From the NCBI GenBank assembly GCA_039090855.1, contig CM077013.1, positions 136,731,240 to 136,795,239 on the forward strand: a DNA stretch of 64,000 bases, given 5' to 3'. The position numbers were made by a program, and so were the translations under genes. Of this stretch, positions 32,232 to 43,730 are shown piece by piece; the stretch's first letter is position 1; the number at the start of each line of letters is the position of its first letter. Under the pieces are notes generated by a model, which saw only the letters and a program-made list of their open reading frames with translations, did not search any database and was not told the DNA's origin. Source of the stretch: Macrothele yani. Its lineage: Eukaryota; Arthropoda; Arachnida; Araneae; Macrothelidae.

Positions 32232-33090
32232 TTTAACTCACCTTCGCATTTCTTCCCTATGTAGACCTTGCTTGATATCTGTTGTTCAAGGTAAATGTAG
32301 GTATCGGTCACATCCAGATTTGCCCCATCAACTTCGTAATCTTCAGTTGTTGTAAAGGCACTGTACATGAATTTTTCAAATGTAAGTTCAGCATCCCTTC
32401 TTTGCTCTTGTCACCAAGTTCCTGGATCATTCACTCTAGCTCCGAGAGAGTACTCCCAAAAATGACTATGTCGTCAGCAAAGCCAGGGTGGGTTAAATAA
32501 TCTACATTAATCTTTTCCCCCCTTGTCTTCCCAGTTCAATGATTGGAACACATTCTGCAAAAATGACATTGAAGAGTTTGGGAGATATGTTGTCAACTTG
32601 TCTCACTGCCTTTCAAATTTTTGTAAGTGTTGTGTCCTTAGACAGTCGAATATTTGTGCTTGCATTTTCATAGATTTTATTAATGATAGTTATGTATTCA
32701 TCTTCAATATCGCATGATTTCAAAGACACCGATACTACTGATGATTTTACAGAATCAAAAGCCTTTTCATAATCAGTAAAAGCCAGGATTAAATGAAGTC
32801 CAATTTTCCTTCAAGTGATGCGACAGTGCCTTCCTGAAAATGAAGTGAACAACTGATAGGAGGCTGATGGGTCTGCCCTTCCCGAGGTAATCGAGGTCCA
32901 ATTTTTTATATGTCAGGATCAAACAATCATTCTTCCAGTCATCAGGAATCTTTCCTTCTTTGAGGCATTTAGTAAAAAGATGTGCGAGTGTAGTTTGTTT
33001 CTCCATTGGCTTCATGTCCAATACCCATGGAAATTCCATCGCCTTCTGGAATTCTTCAGTTCTTGCCCGTTCTATGTTTTTAATGGCATG
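32232..33090 (-). pseudogene. RTE-type LINE reverse transcriptase fragment
   Basis: The minus strand from 33090 encodes LAHLFTKCLKEGKIPDDWKN, then DCLILTYKK, GKGRPISLLSVVHFIFRKAL (fingers/palm), and near 32490 GFADDIVIFGSTLSELE with the catalytic ADD. It ends near GKKCEGEL at 32232. The polypeptide direction and family match the C-terminal piece at 30485-31155, so both may once have been one element now split by mariner Y. Frameshifts are present and the endonuclease domain was not found. Confidence 0.8.
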
Positions 33091-33182
33091 ACCAACATGA
33101 GCCAGGACTGGAGGAACTACTCGCAGAATTTGCGCATGCAGTTAAGAACATGAAACGGAGAGTAGCTCATGTATATATATGT

Positions 33183-34212
33183 ACAGGGGTTTATCAAGAT
33201 AATGGAAACATTTACTGTTTGCGGAGAACTTTTTATTTATAAGCTATAGGCCCAGCTCAGACTTTCAGAACAGAAGCAATTCGATTTGAAATATACTTAT
33301 TAAGTCATGCACATACGATAATGGAATTTCGGTCTATTCTTCATGTAAAATATATCCCAACTGTGCCAGTGAATTTGGAGGTGGAAAGTGGGATGAACTG
33401 ACCTTTCGCTCCAGATATTCCCACAAATGTTCAATAATAATATTGACGTCTGGAATAGCTGCTGTACCTCATCTTTATGATCTGAAAACCACAACTTGAT
33501 ACGTTTCGCACAATGCACGAGTGTATTATCTGCTTGAAACCAGCGGTGACCGTTAGGGAACCATACCTTCAACATTGGGTGCAGGTGCTCCGCAAGAATG
33601 GATTAGTACATTGCAAATGTTACACGACTCTGCAGAACAACCAATGGATCTAAGAAAATGCCATGATATGGCACACAACAGCATCAGGGATCCACCTCCG
33701 TGCTTCACAGTGAGAAACAAACAGTCAGGTTGATACGCTTCTGCAGGATTTTGCCTGACGTACACTCTACCAATGGTAGGAAACAATGTGAAGAACGATT
33801 CACCAGACCAGATGACACGTTTCCAGTCTTTAGCATCCCAGTGTTTATGTGCTTTGCACCCACCACTTTACACGTTTTGTTGCATTGATGTTGGTAATCA
33901 GAGGTTATGGATTGCAGAACGACCGTAAATACTCGCACGATGGAATTCCCGATGAAGTGTTATGACGGGAACGGATCATTCCGATTGGTGTTCAACTCTG
34001 CTATTAGTCGCAGTGCCGTGGTCTAGTGCTTCTGCTGTACAACCTGTGCCAACGTTCACCTATCCATATCGGACATCTTCGGATGGGTCCACAGTTTGCA
34101 CGTTTGGAGGCAACCCTATATCCTCTTTGATAGGTATTCATAATTTCCGATAAGATTCCTCGTGTTACACTACTACGTATTTCTACCGTTCTAGTTAGTA
34201 AAACCCCTGCAA
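33183..34212 (-). mobile_element. Tc1-like element, decayed
   Basis: The left end has GGGGTTTATCAAGATAATGG, a known type of Tc1 terminal repeat. A weak counterpart (AAAACCCCTGC) lies near 34199-34210. The minus strand encodes in order HCFLPLVECTSGKILQKR and GRVYVRQNPAEAYQPDCLF. Next come VKHGGGSLMLLCAISWHF, HRWFQADNTLVHCAKRIKLW (second Asp), a damaged DLNIIENLW and a final PNRIASVLK. There are at least four frame changes. Confidence 0.75.
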
Positions 34213-34245
34213 GGAGCGTACGAATGATCACGCCTTTTTTTAGGT

Positions 34246-34398
34246 CTACGTAAATAGAGAATAAGTAAACATAATAAGTTAGAGTAGACTACGTAAATAG
34301 AGAATAAGTTAACATAATAAGTTAGAGTAAACTACGTAAATGGAGAATAAGTTAACATATTAAGTTAGAGTAGACTACGTAAATAGAGAATAAGTTAA
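34246..34398 (+). repeat. 45-bp tandem repeat, 3.4 copies
   Basis: ACTACGTAAATAGAGAATAA, then GTTAACATAATAAGTTAGAG and TAG, with very few differences between copies. Confidence 0.95.
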
Positions 34399-34399
34399 C

Positions 34400-36105
34400 G
34401 TCGACAACCTTACCTATCTTGCAGAGTCAGGTTTATGGACCTTTCTCGGAAAAATTTCAAAATACCAGCAGACCCAGTAACGCACTTAGTGTGTGTGTGT
34501 GGGGGGAGCTCCCATAAGGTGCCACTTGGTCCTTCGTACTTAGTTGTTTGTCATTCGCTACTTATTTTTAAATATATTTGTACATATTTTTAAATACATA
34601 TTTTACTAATCATTGGAAACTCATTTTAGAATAGCAGAGATCTTTGTTTATCTCTACCCAATGCTTTTGGGGAAGTTTTCCCGAAGTTATTTTATTTGCA
34701 TCTTCAATATTTGGGGCTACCCCATAAAGAAATTCCTGTTGCGCCACTGAGCAGATCTTTCATTTTCTAACAAAAATGTGTACCCAACCTGAACAGCTAG
34801 ACTAAAAACAAATGTTAGAAAATGTTGGGCGCAACTGAAAATATGTTATCACCTGTCAACTGATATCCAGAAGGGAATGCATTCCAAAGCTAGTTTGTTG
34901 CCTAGCAGCATCTGCTTGCAAAATTGCAGGCGCCGGACTCAGTTGGAGGCTAAAGGCTTAAAGAGGTGCGGCGATTGGGAAATCCCCCCCCCCGTTCCAT
35001 CCTGTGAAGTACGAAACGTGTAAAGCACGCCGAAATCCGATTGTTAGTAAATGTCATAAATGAATTAAAAAGGGTGTCCGAATTTTTCGGAAGTTTACTG
35101 CAGCTAACAAACGTCAAGATCTGGTAAGCTATAGTTATACAGTATATGAACGCCTAATTGTACCTAGGATGGCAATAACCATTTGGCATTGCAATTATAT
35201 ATATCTTGGATTAAACGGGTAAGTCTGCTGTTGAAATGGCAGAAGCCAGTTCTTACTCGGGCGCTTTTAAATTCACATCAAACCCAGTGTTTAAACAAAT
35301 CTCTTGAGTTTTCTCTACCACACACAAGCATTATACATGAAGAACACGAGTGAAAATACAAACATCAAGGAAACGCCTACATATTGTTTCTACCATCGGC
35401 AAAAACGCCATCCAGAACGCCATTGAGTGTGAGTGGCAAGAGATTTCAATACCCTTATTTCGACCGTAGTTGTTTTCGCAGCAAAAGCAAGCACATTCGT
35501 CCAGGATCGTTTATCTTCTATGTGAGAAAACACCAAGAATGACCAGTGCTCTGGGCACAACAAGTAGTATACTCACCGCTTAATTTGAGTTCGAGTTCTT
35601 TTGTTCAGTTATTTATTTCTCAGATGTAATTAATGGTTTTTCTGATCTATATAGTAAGACACATTCGGACTTGGAATTAAAAAAAAAAGGAAAAAAGAAC
35701 GCACAGAAGGAAGGAGAGAGAACCCTGCTCAGCCGTGGTTATTGCTCTAAACAAATTTAAAGAATTCTTTAACGATCTTTTTTAAGGAGAAAAACAGAGC
35801 GTTGAATTAACTTTTCAGTATATATGTCCGAAATCAATTTCCAAAATTGTACTTGTAGAGTTTTTCAGAAAGCTGCGAAGCATGGTGACGGTATACAGGA
35901 AATCTTAAGAAATAAAACAATAAATTATATGTGAACCAGACAGCTTTAGGACGTTTCCTGAGTGGACCCCCTCAAGGAGGTGGACCATGAAATTCCAGAG
36001 GGGGCCCGGAGCCCCGGGTCCCCTGCTTTCCGCCGCCCATGGGCGTAGGTGCACTTATACAGTGCGCTTATCAACTTCCATCCTCTGCTCACCTGATTTT
36101 CGGCA
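34400..36105. other. No recognised gene; possible old DNA-transposon end near 35960-36060
   Basis: The only notable stretch is GC-rich and partly palindromic (GGGGCCCGGAGCCCCGGG near 36001). It is followed by CCGCCGCCCATGGGCGTAGG, as often seen at ends of old DNA transposons. No coding signal. Confidence 0.35.
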
Positions 36106-36109
36106 CGCA

Positions 36110-36829
36110 ATGTAGCTCCGTGCCAAACGCACTTTATTAGCCTTTTATGTTCCACGTCATCGCTGTAACAAGTCGACGGTGGAGCGCGTTTCGCACAGGA
36201 ATGGAGGCCCAACATTATCTGGAGCTCAAAATGAGACACACTTTTGACTCGCCCAGGTAAATGGGCTTACAAAACTTAGTTGGAGAGCATTTGGAAGAAA
36301 CAGTACATTTTTCAAGAGCAGTTTACCGTTATGTCTTAAAAGAAAAGTGTTTAATCAATGCATACTTCCAGTTCTTACATATGGAGCAGAGACATTAACT
36401 TTAACTGAAAAAGATATACCGAGGATGAAGACAACTCAGAAAAATATGGAAAGGTGCATGCTTGGTGTAATAAGGAAATATAGGAAAAATAACACGTGAA
36501 TTAGGGAATGGAAAAAAGTTGATGACGTCATGGTCAAGATGAAGACGCTCAAGTGACAATCGGCTGGGCATATTGCTAGAAAAACTGGCCGTGCTTGAGC
36601 AACTGAAATATTATATATAATACCATTGGGCAAGAAAATACGCAGAAAAAGTCCACGTGGAAGATTGGTAGTTGAAATACTACAAAAGCCTGCTGGAGTG
36701 ACTTGGAAGAGTCAGGTTCAAGACAAAAAGTTGTGGAGGGTACTTATGGAGACCTTCATCCAGGAGTGGATTGACAGTGGTTGATGATGATATGTACGAG
36801 TATATACTCATCTGCCCAACATTGCTTTA

Positions 36830-36861
<32 letters not shown>

Positions 36862-36920
36862 CCTCCTTACTTTTTTAAAATTGCTTTCGCTCTCGGAGAA
36901 GTTGGACCCCCCATGAAAAT
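36110..36920 (+). mobile_element. RTE LINE composite repeat, second copy
   Basis: A reverse-complement partner of 30485-31155, with the same order: GTGCCAAACGCAC, GGAGCGCGTTT, AGGAATGGAGGCCCAACATT, the LINE C-terminus, (TC)n, then CTCTCGGAGAAGTTGGACCC. The LINE part encodes LPLCLKRKVFNQ-like and GAETLTLTEKD-like peptides with stops. Copy 2 has an extra stretch of about 30 bp near 36585-36610 and is directly followed by a Tc1 element at 36923. Confidence 0.8.
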
Positions 36921-36922
36921 AC

Positions 36923-38105
36923 ACGGTCGAGTCACATTATTCTGACCACCAGCTAATATCCAGAGTAAGCGCCGTGTGCAGCTTGGACAGCAGCGAGACG
37001 GTCTTTGGGTGACTGAGTAAGGTGCTAGAAGTTGTTCACAGGTATGTGGAGCCATGCTGACTGCAGTGCATCTGACAGCTGCTCGAGGGTGCGTGGTGGA
37101 GGATCAGTGGAGCGAACAACATGGTCGAGGTGGTCCCACAGATGCTCAACTGGGTATAATTCTGGGGAATTAAGGGGCCAGAGAAGTACTTTGAAGTATT
37201 CGTCGTACTCTTCCGACAGCTCTCGGACATTTCTAGCTGTGTCGTGCTGGAAGATTCCATCCGTCCCAGGGAAGACAATTAGCATGTATGGGTGTACGTG
37301 GTTTGCAAGGATGGATTCATAACGAATTCGGTCCATAGTGCCTTCCATAGGTACGAGAAGACCCGGATAATGCCACGAAAACATTCTCCAGATCATAACG
37401 CTGACCTCACCAGCTTGTTTTCCGCCAGAAATGGTTGAAGAGTGTTTGCTCTCCGATGTTTCTTGCCTTATACATCAACGTCCATCCGTTTGATGAAACA
37501 GAAAAAATGACTCTTCGGAGAAGGCAATCTTTCGCCGATCAGCGGAAGGCAAATGTAAGCTTTTTCTTCCAATCCACCTTCGGTAGCATAGGTGCAATGA
37601 CCATCAGTCTGCATCGGAGCCCCACACGTAGCAGTGTTCGCTGAACTGTCGTTTTAGACACACTTCCCATAGCTTTCTGGTTCATTCGGCCAGTGAGTTG
37701 CTCCACTGTAGCGTGTCGATCGGCCCTCACGCATCTTCGCAGCCGACGTTCACCTCTCACATCAATGGCACGTGGTGCTCCGCAGTTTCCACGTCGCTTA
37801 TTCCCAATGGTGCCATTTGTCCAATCACGATACACTTTAACCACAGCAGCACACGAACAGTTCACAAACTGCGCTGTTTCAGAAATATTGCCACCCTTGG
37901 CCCGAAAGCTGATAATCATCCCTTTTTGCAAATCAGATAAATCGCTGCTTTTATCCATGAGAGCAACGAGTGATATGTTTTCAGATTGTCTACAGCATAC
38001 CTTATATACCCTCCAAGCTACCTTACTACACGTGTATTCTTTCATTGGCTACGCGCTGTTGACGTCAAAAGTAGGAGGTGGTCACCATAATGTGACTCGA
38101 TTATG
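36923..38105 (-). mobile_element. Tc1-like element with both ends
   Basis: Terminal repeats: left CACGGTCGAGTCACATTA, right (reverse) CATAATCGAGTCACATTA, each next to TA. The length of 1183 bp is typical. It is the most complete member of the subfamily that includes 10858-11475. Confidence 0.9.
37025..37958 (-). pseudogene. Tc1-like transposase, frameshifted
   Basis: The start at 37958 gives MDKSSDLSDLQKGMIISFRA, then ISETAQFVNCSCAAVVKVYR (first helix-turn-helix), ERRLRRCVRADRHATVEQL and SKTTVQRTLLRVGLR (second). The frame is open for about 140 residues to 37539. It is then lost around the first catalytic Asp, and resumes from 37396 with FSWHYPGLLVPMEGTMDRIR, IFQHDTARNVRELS (second Asp, with a short deletion in the usual NAPSH motif) and LYPVEHLWDHLDHV (final Glu). 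The upstream Met at 38045 is less likely because family members begin at MDKSSD-like sequence. Confidence 0.85.
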
Positions 38106-38777
38106 TATTAAGTTCCGCCGCCCATGCTAACAAGAATAAAGTGAACATATTGATACGGCCTGTGTGAAACTATCCCATCGCTGAACGCCAATTGATACGA
38201 TACCGGGCCGAGCTAGGTTATGCATTCCACCGCTCGCCACCAATTGTTACGATTTCGTGATTCGAGACTTGGCGTTCGTTTAAATTCAGGAGCTGGTATA
38301 TATGAGCGAGAACCTTAGCTGAAATACAGGAATTATTTTTAACACCAGAGCCTATATAGAATAAAGAGAGTAAGATTAAAACAATTAGACATTTTATTGT
38401 TGGCAGAACCTACCATCCGAAACATTAGCCATGGCGATATAAATAGGAGATATTCTCCTTATTCCGAACTAGTATAAGCTGACCCTAGATTCTGAAAGCA
38501 ACAGTTTTTTGCCACTAGGCGTATCAGAGTTCCAAAAGTCTGGGCTCCGCTGTCGTACTTAGTTCGACAAATCAATCGAAAGGAAAACAAATAAACAAAA
38601 GTACTCACTCATTACTTGTCGCGTTTTAGCAATCCTTTGCACTCGAAGAGGATACTTTAAATCACTTAAGGGAAGCTGTAACCACATACTCACACTGACG
38701 CGGAAGAGCGCTTTATACGGCATGGATTGCCTTGCACCTGTGTGATCAGCGAGGGAGGCTGGTCACTTCCGTTGTTT
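38106..38777. other. No recognised feature
   Basis: No motif or repeat identified. Confidence 0.4.
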
Positions 38778-39000
38778 CTTTCTTTTTTTTTGATTGGAGG
38801 TTTAACGACCACTGTGAGTAACTCAATGGGCTATAAGCAGTCGTCTGTCCCTAATTTAGGGTCACTGGTTCCAGGGAAGAGAGAGAGCCAGTGCCGTAAG
38901 ACAAACACAACAGCCATGCCTCACTGGGATTCGAACCCGGACCCCTTTCGGACGAATGATCAGAGGCCATCGCTTAGACCACTGCGCCACCGGGGAGGCA
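38778..39000 (-). mobile_element. tRNA-derived SINE, full length
   Basis: Same family as 7691-7924. A perfect 10-bp target duplication TCCGTTGTTT lies at 38768-38777 and 39001-39010. Confidence 0.92.
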
Positions 39001-39010
39001 TCCGTTGTTT

Positions 39011-41475
39011 TTCCTTTCCCCGGCGATCGGAACATTCTCTTCACATCCTCCGAGACTCGGCACAGAGGATGGCTGTAGGATGGACGGGGGATAGCTCTCT
39101 TTGACCCCGTAGAGAGAGAGAGAGAGAGACGTAGGCTTGGAGTGTGAAATTACTTGCGCTTTCGTAGAGGTCGGTGACCCCCACTCCTCTTCAATGGAAG
39201 ACGGCGTTTTCGGGATGCTGGTTTCCTGGCCGGACGCAAGCTAATGATTCTTGTTAGGCCTTCTAGGTGGGAGAGAGAAGATCTTTGCTTGGCGTCCAGA
39301 GCCTTATTTCTCGCTGGTGGTTCGTCGTGACTTCTTGTCGGGAACCGTGTATGAGAAGATGGTGGCGGTCTCTGTGGCCCGTGCTCTGACAGTGGTTTAT
39401 GACTTCGGCAAATAAAGATAGCGGCTCTTTTCGGCGTTAGTCGATTCATCCTCTTAGGAGCTCTCAATTCCCAATTTAGGTGGGACTTACTAACAGCCAT
39501 CTAGATATTGGCAGGCCTTGCGTTTCTTATATTCGGGCGTCTTACTTCTGCGCGCCGAGCATTACTGCATATTCTCTTTCGGTGCTGCCTTTCGCGACCG
39601 TCTTACCCCTGTGTACAGCGAAAACCAACTGCTCTTACTTTTCGTCTGCCCCTTCACGGAGTCGAACTAAAATTGCCTCTTGCCGTCTCAAGTGCCTTCG
39701 CCTTGCTCCTATTTGTCAACAACTTAATGTTGCTCTCTTCCCTTTCGTACAGAGCACTCATAGCTTCTGTGAGGCTGATGCTGCAACTGACCCTCGACCC
39801 GCCATAACCATAATGTTAAGGCTGGCTAAAAGCTTTTTTGACATAAATCGCACCAAAATAGGCATGTTTATGAGGGTCTGGATGCCGCCGCGCAGCCCGA
39901 CTGGGTGGTCGTCGTGTATCTGTGTGTGCCCTCAAAGGCGATCTCACAATACCTTTGTTTCCACCCAGCTGAAGCGAATTATCCGACTTCCCCAATTAAA
40001 GCGTGCTAATTTTTCCAATTAATTTTGCAATAGGCCAAATATTTCATTTAAACATTATCGTAATTTGGTCACGCCCATCAAGTCCGTCCCCCCTTCTTTA
40101 AGTAATTAATTTAACCCCAAATTTCGTATCAATATGTATATACAGTATACGGTGAAGTAAGGACAAATTACAAGAGAAAAAGTTGAATCAATAGTCACGA
40201 GTACAAAATTTTGGATTTCGCACACACCACCAAAGGCAGTAAATCAAAAAAGATCCATATAGAAATATGAAATATTATTGTTAATACGACAAAAGTGAAA
40301 AATACACACTAAAAAGTTGGACAAACAAATTACACACATGTTAACAACTGACCAACGTCAAAATCACTGAAACCTAACGATTACCCTGGTACATAAGACT
40401 AGTGAAAAAACAACGACATGCAATTCTTATCATTCCTCTAAAAGTATTAAAAGAAAAAAACTACCGATTTAAAAAACAAGCAAACAAATTCAACAAAACG
40501 GGAATTGAAACAGAAGAACAAATTCGTTTGAAGATGAATAAAGTATCGCATTTTGTTTCTCATGGTCACGTCATGTTGGCCAGCAGCGAGGGTTGAATAT
40601 GTTTTAAAAAAGATTACTGATTAAGTTTAGTTACATAATGCACATTACGGCAAGACAGATTTCACATATTTTGGCTAGAGTTTGGTCAATTTATTTTTAG
40701 TGTATTTTTCTCTCTAAGATAATCACGGACAGTGTGATTTTTGAAACACATTCGCAGGGCACACCAAGGGCACTTGTTGCTCGGGTACCAGCCGAGATTT
40801 GCCCTCCCTTCCCCACAAATTAGTGAAAAAATTTCAAATCTTTATTCTTCATTTTAAAAAGTTTAAGAAGTAAATACCTTCAACTACGTATTTTTTTTTT
40901 GTAAAAGGAAAAGCACCACAGTTAAAAGCAGTGTGACAGTGTCGAAGCACCTTTTCCGATTTATACGAAAATATAGAACATAAGTAAGCAAATAAATAAA
41001 TAACAAGAATATTTTGCCACAGAAAAGCAAAACCTCTTAAATAATTGTACTTGCTCTTGAATATAAAAAATAAATAAATTTTACATCATGCCTCAATATT
41101 TTGCACGTAGTCCCTGCGAAGAACATCTTTTGGTTCATTATGTTCTGAAGGATGCGTAGTTTTGTGCAAGCGACTATAATACATAACTCCTTACACGCAT
41201 TGGTACAAAAATTTCATTCATCGAACTAATATTTCTTTTATATTATCTTATTAATACACATGTATAAGAACTATTGCTATGAATGTGAAAAGGAACCTCA
41301 AGTCATCTCGAGTAGCTGCTTTCCCGTCATCCAGTTTTTATTAACTTATTACCACGGACATTATTTCTGAATATTTTACTTATTTATTAAAAAACAAGTG
41401 TAATTTGTAATCAGGCTGCCATCTCGACCAGTGAAAGCATGTACCAGATAAAATCACACTCATCCTGTCGCACAG
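39011..41475. other. No recognised gene; (GA)n at 39111-39130
   Basis: The longest frame here (39480-40022, 180 codons) has no recognisable domain, and overlapping frames compete with it. The rest is AT-rich. Confidence 0.45.
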
Positions 41476-41479
41476 TGTA

Positions 41480-42012
41480 TCACTTGCACTAATATTAACA
41501 AGTTAGTAAAATCATGCAATGCATTGATTATAATACGCTTTCCAACATTACAGAAATCATTACTCAAGTTATGAGAATAATGTCTGTGGAATAAATCTCG
41601 GTCCTGTGCCCTGACTTTTGATATCATTTCGATTATATTCAACAGAACCGGCTTGGTATACCTCCGAAATAACATGATAAAGTTTTGTCGCAATCGAAGC
41701 ATTTTTACGTAAGTTATGATGCATAAGGGCTATGGAATAGATCCCGCTCCTGTGTCCTAACCTTTGACCCCATTTCGCGCATTTTCAATAGGGTTTGTCG
41801 CCAGGTGGTCCCCTACCACATACTAAAATTTCATCAAATCGAACCTTTTTTACGTTAGTTATGGCGCATAAAAGCACTGGAATGGATCCCTCTCCTATGT
41901 ACTGACCTTTGACTCCATTTCGTTCATTTTAAATAGGGTTCCTTCCCAGGTGATCCCCTACCAGATACTAAAATTTCATCGAAATCGAACGGTTGTTACG
42001 CGAGTTATCGTG
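41480..42012 (+). repeat. Satellite with 133-bp unit, left array
   Basis: Four diverged units, each with a block like TCCTGACCTTTGACCCCATT, then TCATTTTCAATAGGGTT, CCCCAGGTGGTC, CTACCACATACTAAAATTTC and ATCGAAATCGAACCATTTTT, ending CGAGTTATCGTGCTGACGG. The same units resume at 43257 after an inserted foldback element. Confidence 0.85.
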
Positions 42013-42019
42013 CTGACGG

Positions 42020-42215
42020 ACATACGCACATAGCGTGTGACGTAATGAGGCAGATGGGAATCGCGACCATCTGCCTGCCGCAAAAGTGTGACGTCATAAA
42101 TCTTTAATAGGACCACACACAACGCGTAACGTAAAGAGACAGATGGCGTGACCGCGCGCCAACATTCTCAAACGCGAGTTGTGACGTCATAAGAAAGCAT
42201 TGGTAACATTAATGG
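42020..42215 (+). repeat. Two diverged units of about 95 bp with GTGACGTCAT
   Basis: ACAGATGG(C/G), then a GACGTCAT word and a GCG-rich stretch recur. GTGACGTCAT is the CRE/ATF consensus, but it may be chance in this context. Confidence 0.5.
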
Positions 42216-42408
42216 AACAACACCATCACTAAAAACGTTATAATTCGGGGTGGTTATTTAACCCACTAAACGAATTCTTCAAAAGTCGAGATCAAGCTAA
42301 ATCGATTTCTAGTACCAGAAAACAGAAGGTTAACGACTTTCATCAAAATTCTTAGAGCCGTTTTCAAAATAAAATTTACATACATACGTACATACAAGAA
42401 TTGCTACT

Positions 42409-43256
42409 TTAAGATAGACGTCAAGTAACTTTGCTTCCTATACTTCCAATGGAAAAATTTTTGTACACATTTTCTTCACAATTAATGCGTTCCCAAGAAT
42501 GAAAATTTTAACATCGATTGAAATATCTTCATTTTATAACTTGCAATACTTAATATTTTCTAAAACATAACCATAATTATGCAATCCAACATTTGTTTGT
42601 CTACTGACGTCATGAAAATGCTGGTCGCGCCATCTTTTTTCTGGACAATTAATGCGTTCACAAGGATGAAAATTTGAACATCGATTAAAATAGCTTCATT
42701 TCATAACTTGGAATACTTAATATTTTCTAAACCATAACCGTAATTATGTAATCCAACATTTTTTTTGTCCACTGACGTCATCAAAGTACAGGTCGCGCCA
42801 TCTTTTCTCTGGTTTCAACACCACCAAAGGAAAAGTTACTGATTTTTAATATAATTATGGTTATGTTATAGAAAATATTAAGTTTTCCAAGTTATAATAT
42901 GAAGTTATTTTAATCGATGTTCAAATTTTCATCCTTGGGAACACATTAATTGTGAAGGAAATGTGTACAAAAGTTTTTCCATTGGAAGTATAGGAAGGCC
43001 GCCCCGGTGGCGCAGTGATCTAAGCGCTGGCCTCTGATCATTCGTCCGTGAGGGGTCCGGGTTCGAATCCCGGTGAGGCATGGATGTTGTGTTTGTCTTA
43101 CGGCACTGGCTCTCTCCCTTCCCTGGAACCAGTGACCCTAAATTAAGGACGGCCGACTGCTTATAGCCCATTGAGTTGCTCACGGTGGTCGTTAAACCTA
43201 AAATAAAAAAAAAAAAAAAAAGTATAGGAAGCAAAATTACTTGACGTCCACCTTAA
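42409..43256. mobile_element. Foldback element with TTAA ends, copy 1 (carries a SINE)
   Basis: The element is a long palindrome. The left end is TTAAGATAGACGTCAAGTAA and the right end is the reverse complement of TTAAGGTGGACGTCAAGTAA. The arms extend about 200 bp, each with CTTCCTATACTTCCAATGG and GGATGAAAATTTGAACATCG. Part of the left arm is tandemly duplicated (about 42475-42650 and 42651-42815). A SINE at 42998-43219 interrupts the right arm. TTAA ends suggest a piggyBac-type mobiliser, but no transposase is seen. Confidence 0.85.
42998..43219 (+). mobile_element. tRNA-derived SINE inside the foldback element
   Basis: A perfect 12-bp target duplication AAGTATAGGAAG lies at 42986-42997 and 43220-43231. 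The second foldback copy (near 46093) shows the unoccupied site. The SINE is intact, with A box, B box and A tail. Confidence 0.95.
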
Positions 43257-43730
43257 TAATATGGGGTAAGGACAATGGAATGGATCGCAATTCTATGTCC
43301 TGACCTTTGACCACATTTCGTCCATTTTCAATAGGGTTAGTCCCCAGGTGGTCATCTAATACATACTGAAATTTCATCGAAATCGAACCATTTTTACGCA
43401 CGTTATGACGCATAAGGGCAATGGAATGCATTCCGATCTTATGTCCTGACCTTTAACCCCACTTCACCCATTTGGAATAGGGTTCGTCCTTAGGTGGTCT
43501 CCTACCACATAGTAAACTTTAATTGAAATCGAAAATATTTACTCAAGTTATGACGCATAAGGGCAATGGAACGATCCCGCTCCTACCTCGTGACCTTTGA
43601 CCCCATTTGTCCCATTTTCAATAAGGTTCGTCCCCGAGTGGTCCTCTACCACATACTAAAATTTCATCGAAATCGACCCATTTTTACGCCAGTTATCGTG
43701 CGGACAGACGGACGGACGGACGGACAAAGC
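43257..43730 (+). repeat. Satellite with 133-bp unit, right array
   Basis: Three to four units continue the array at 41480-42012. It ends in a GACGGACGGACGGAC run near 43700. Confidence 0.85.

Noticed and set aside
39480..40022. 180-codon open frame
   Set aside because: No known domain, a second overlapping frame at 39508-39807, and no repeat or exon support; left as unassigned.
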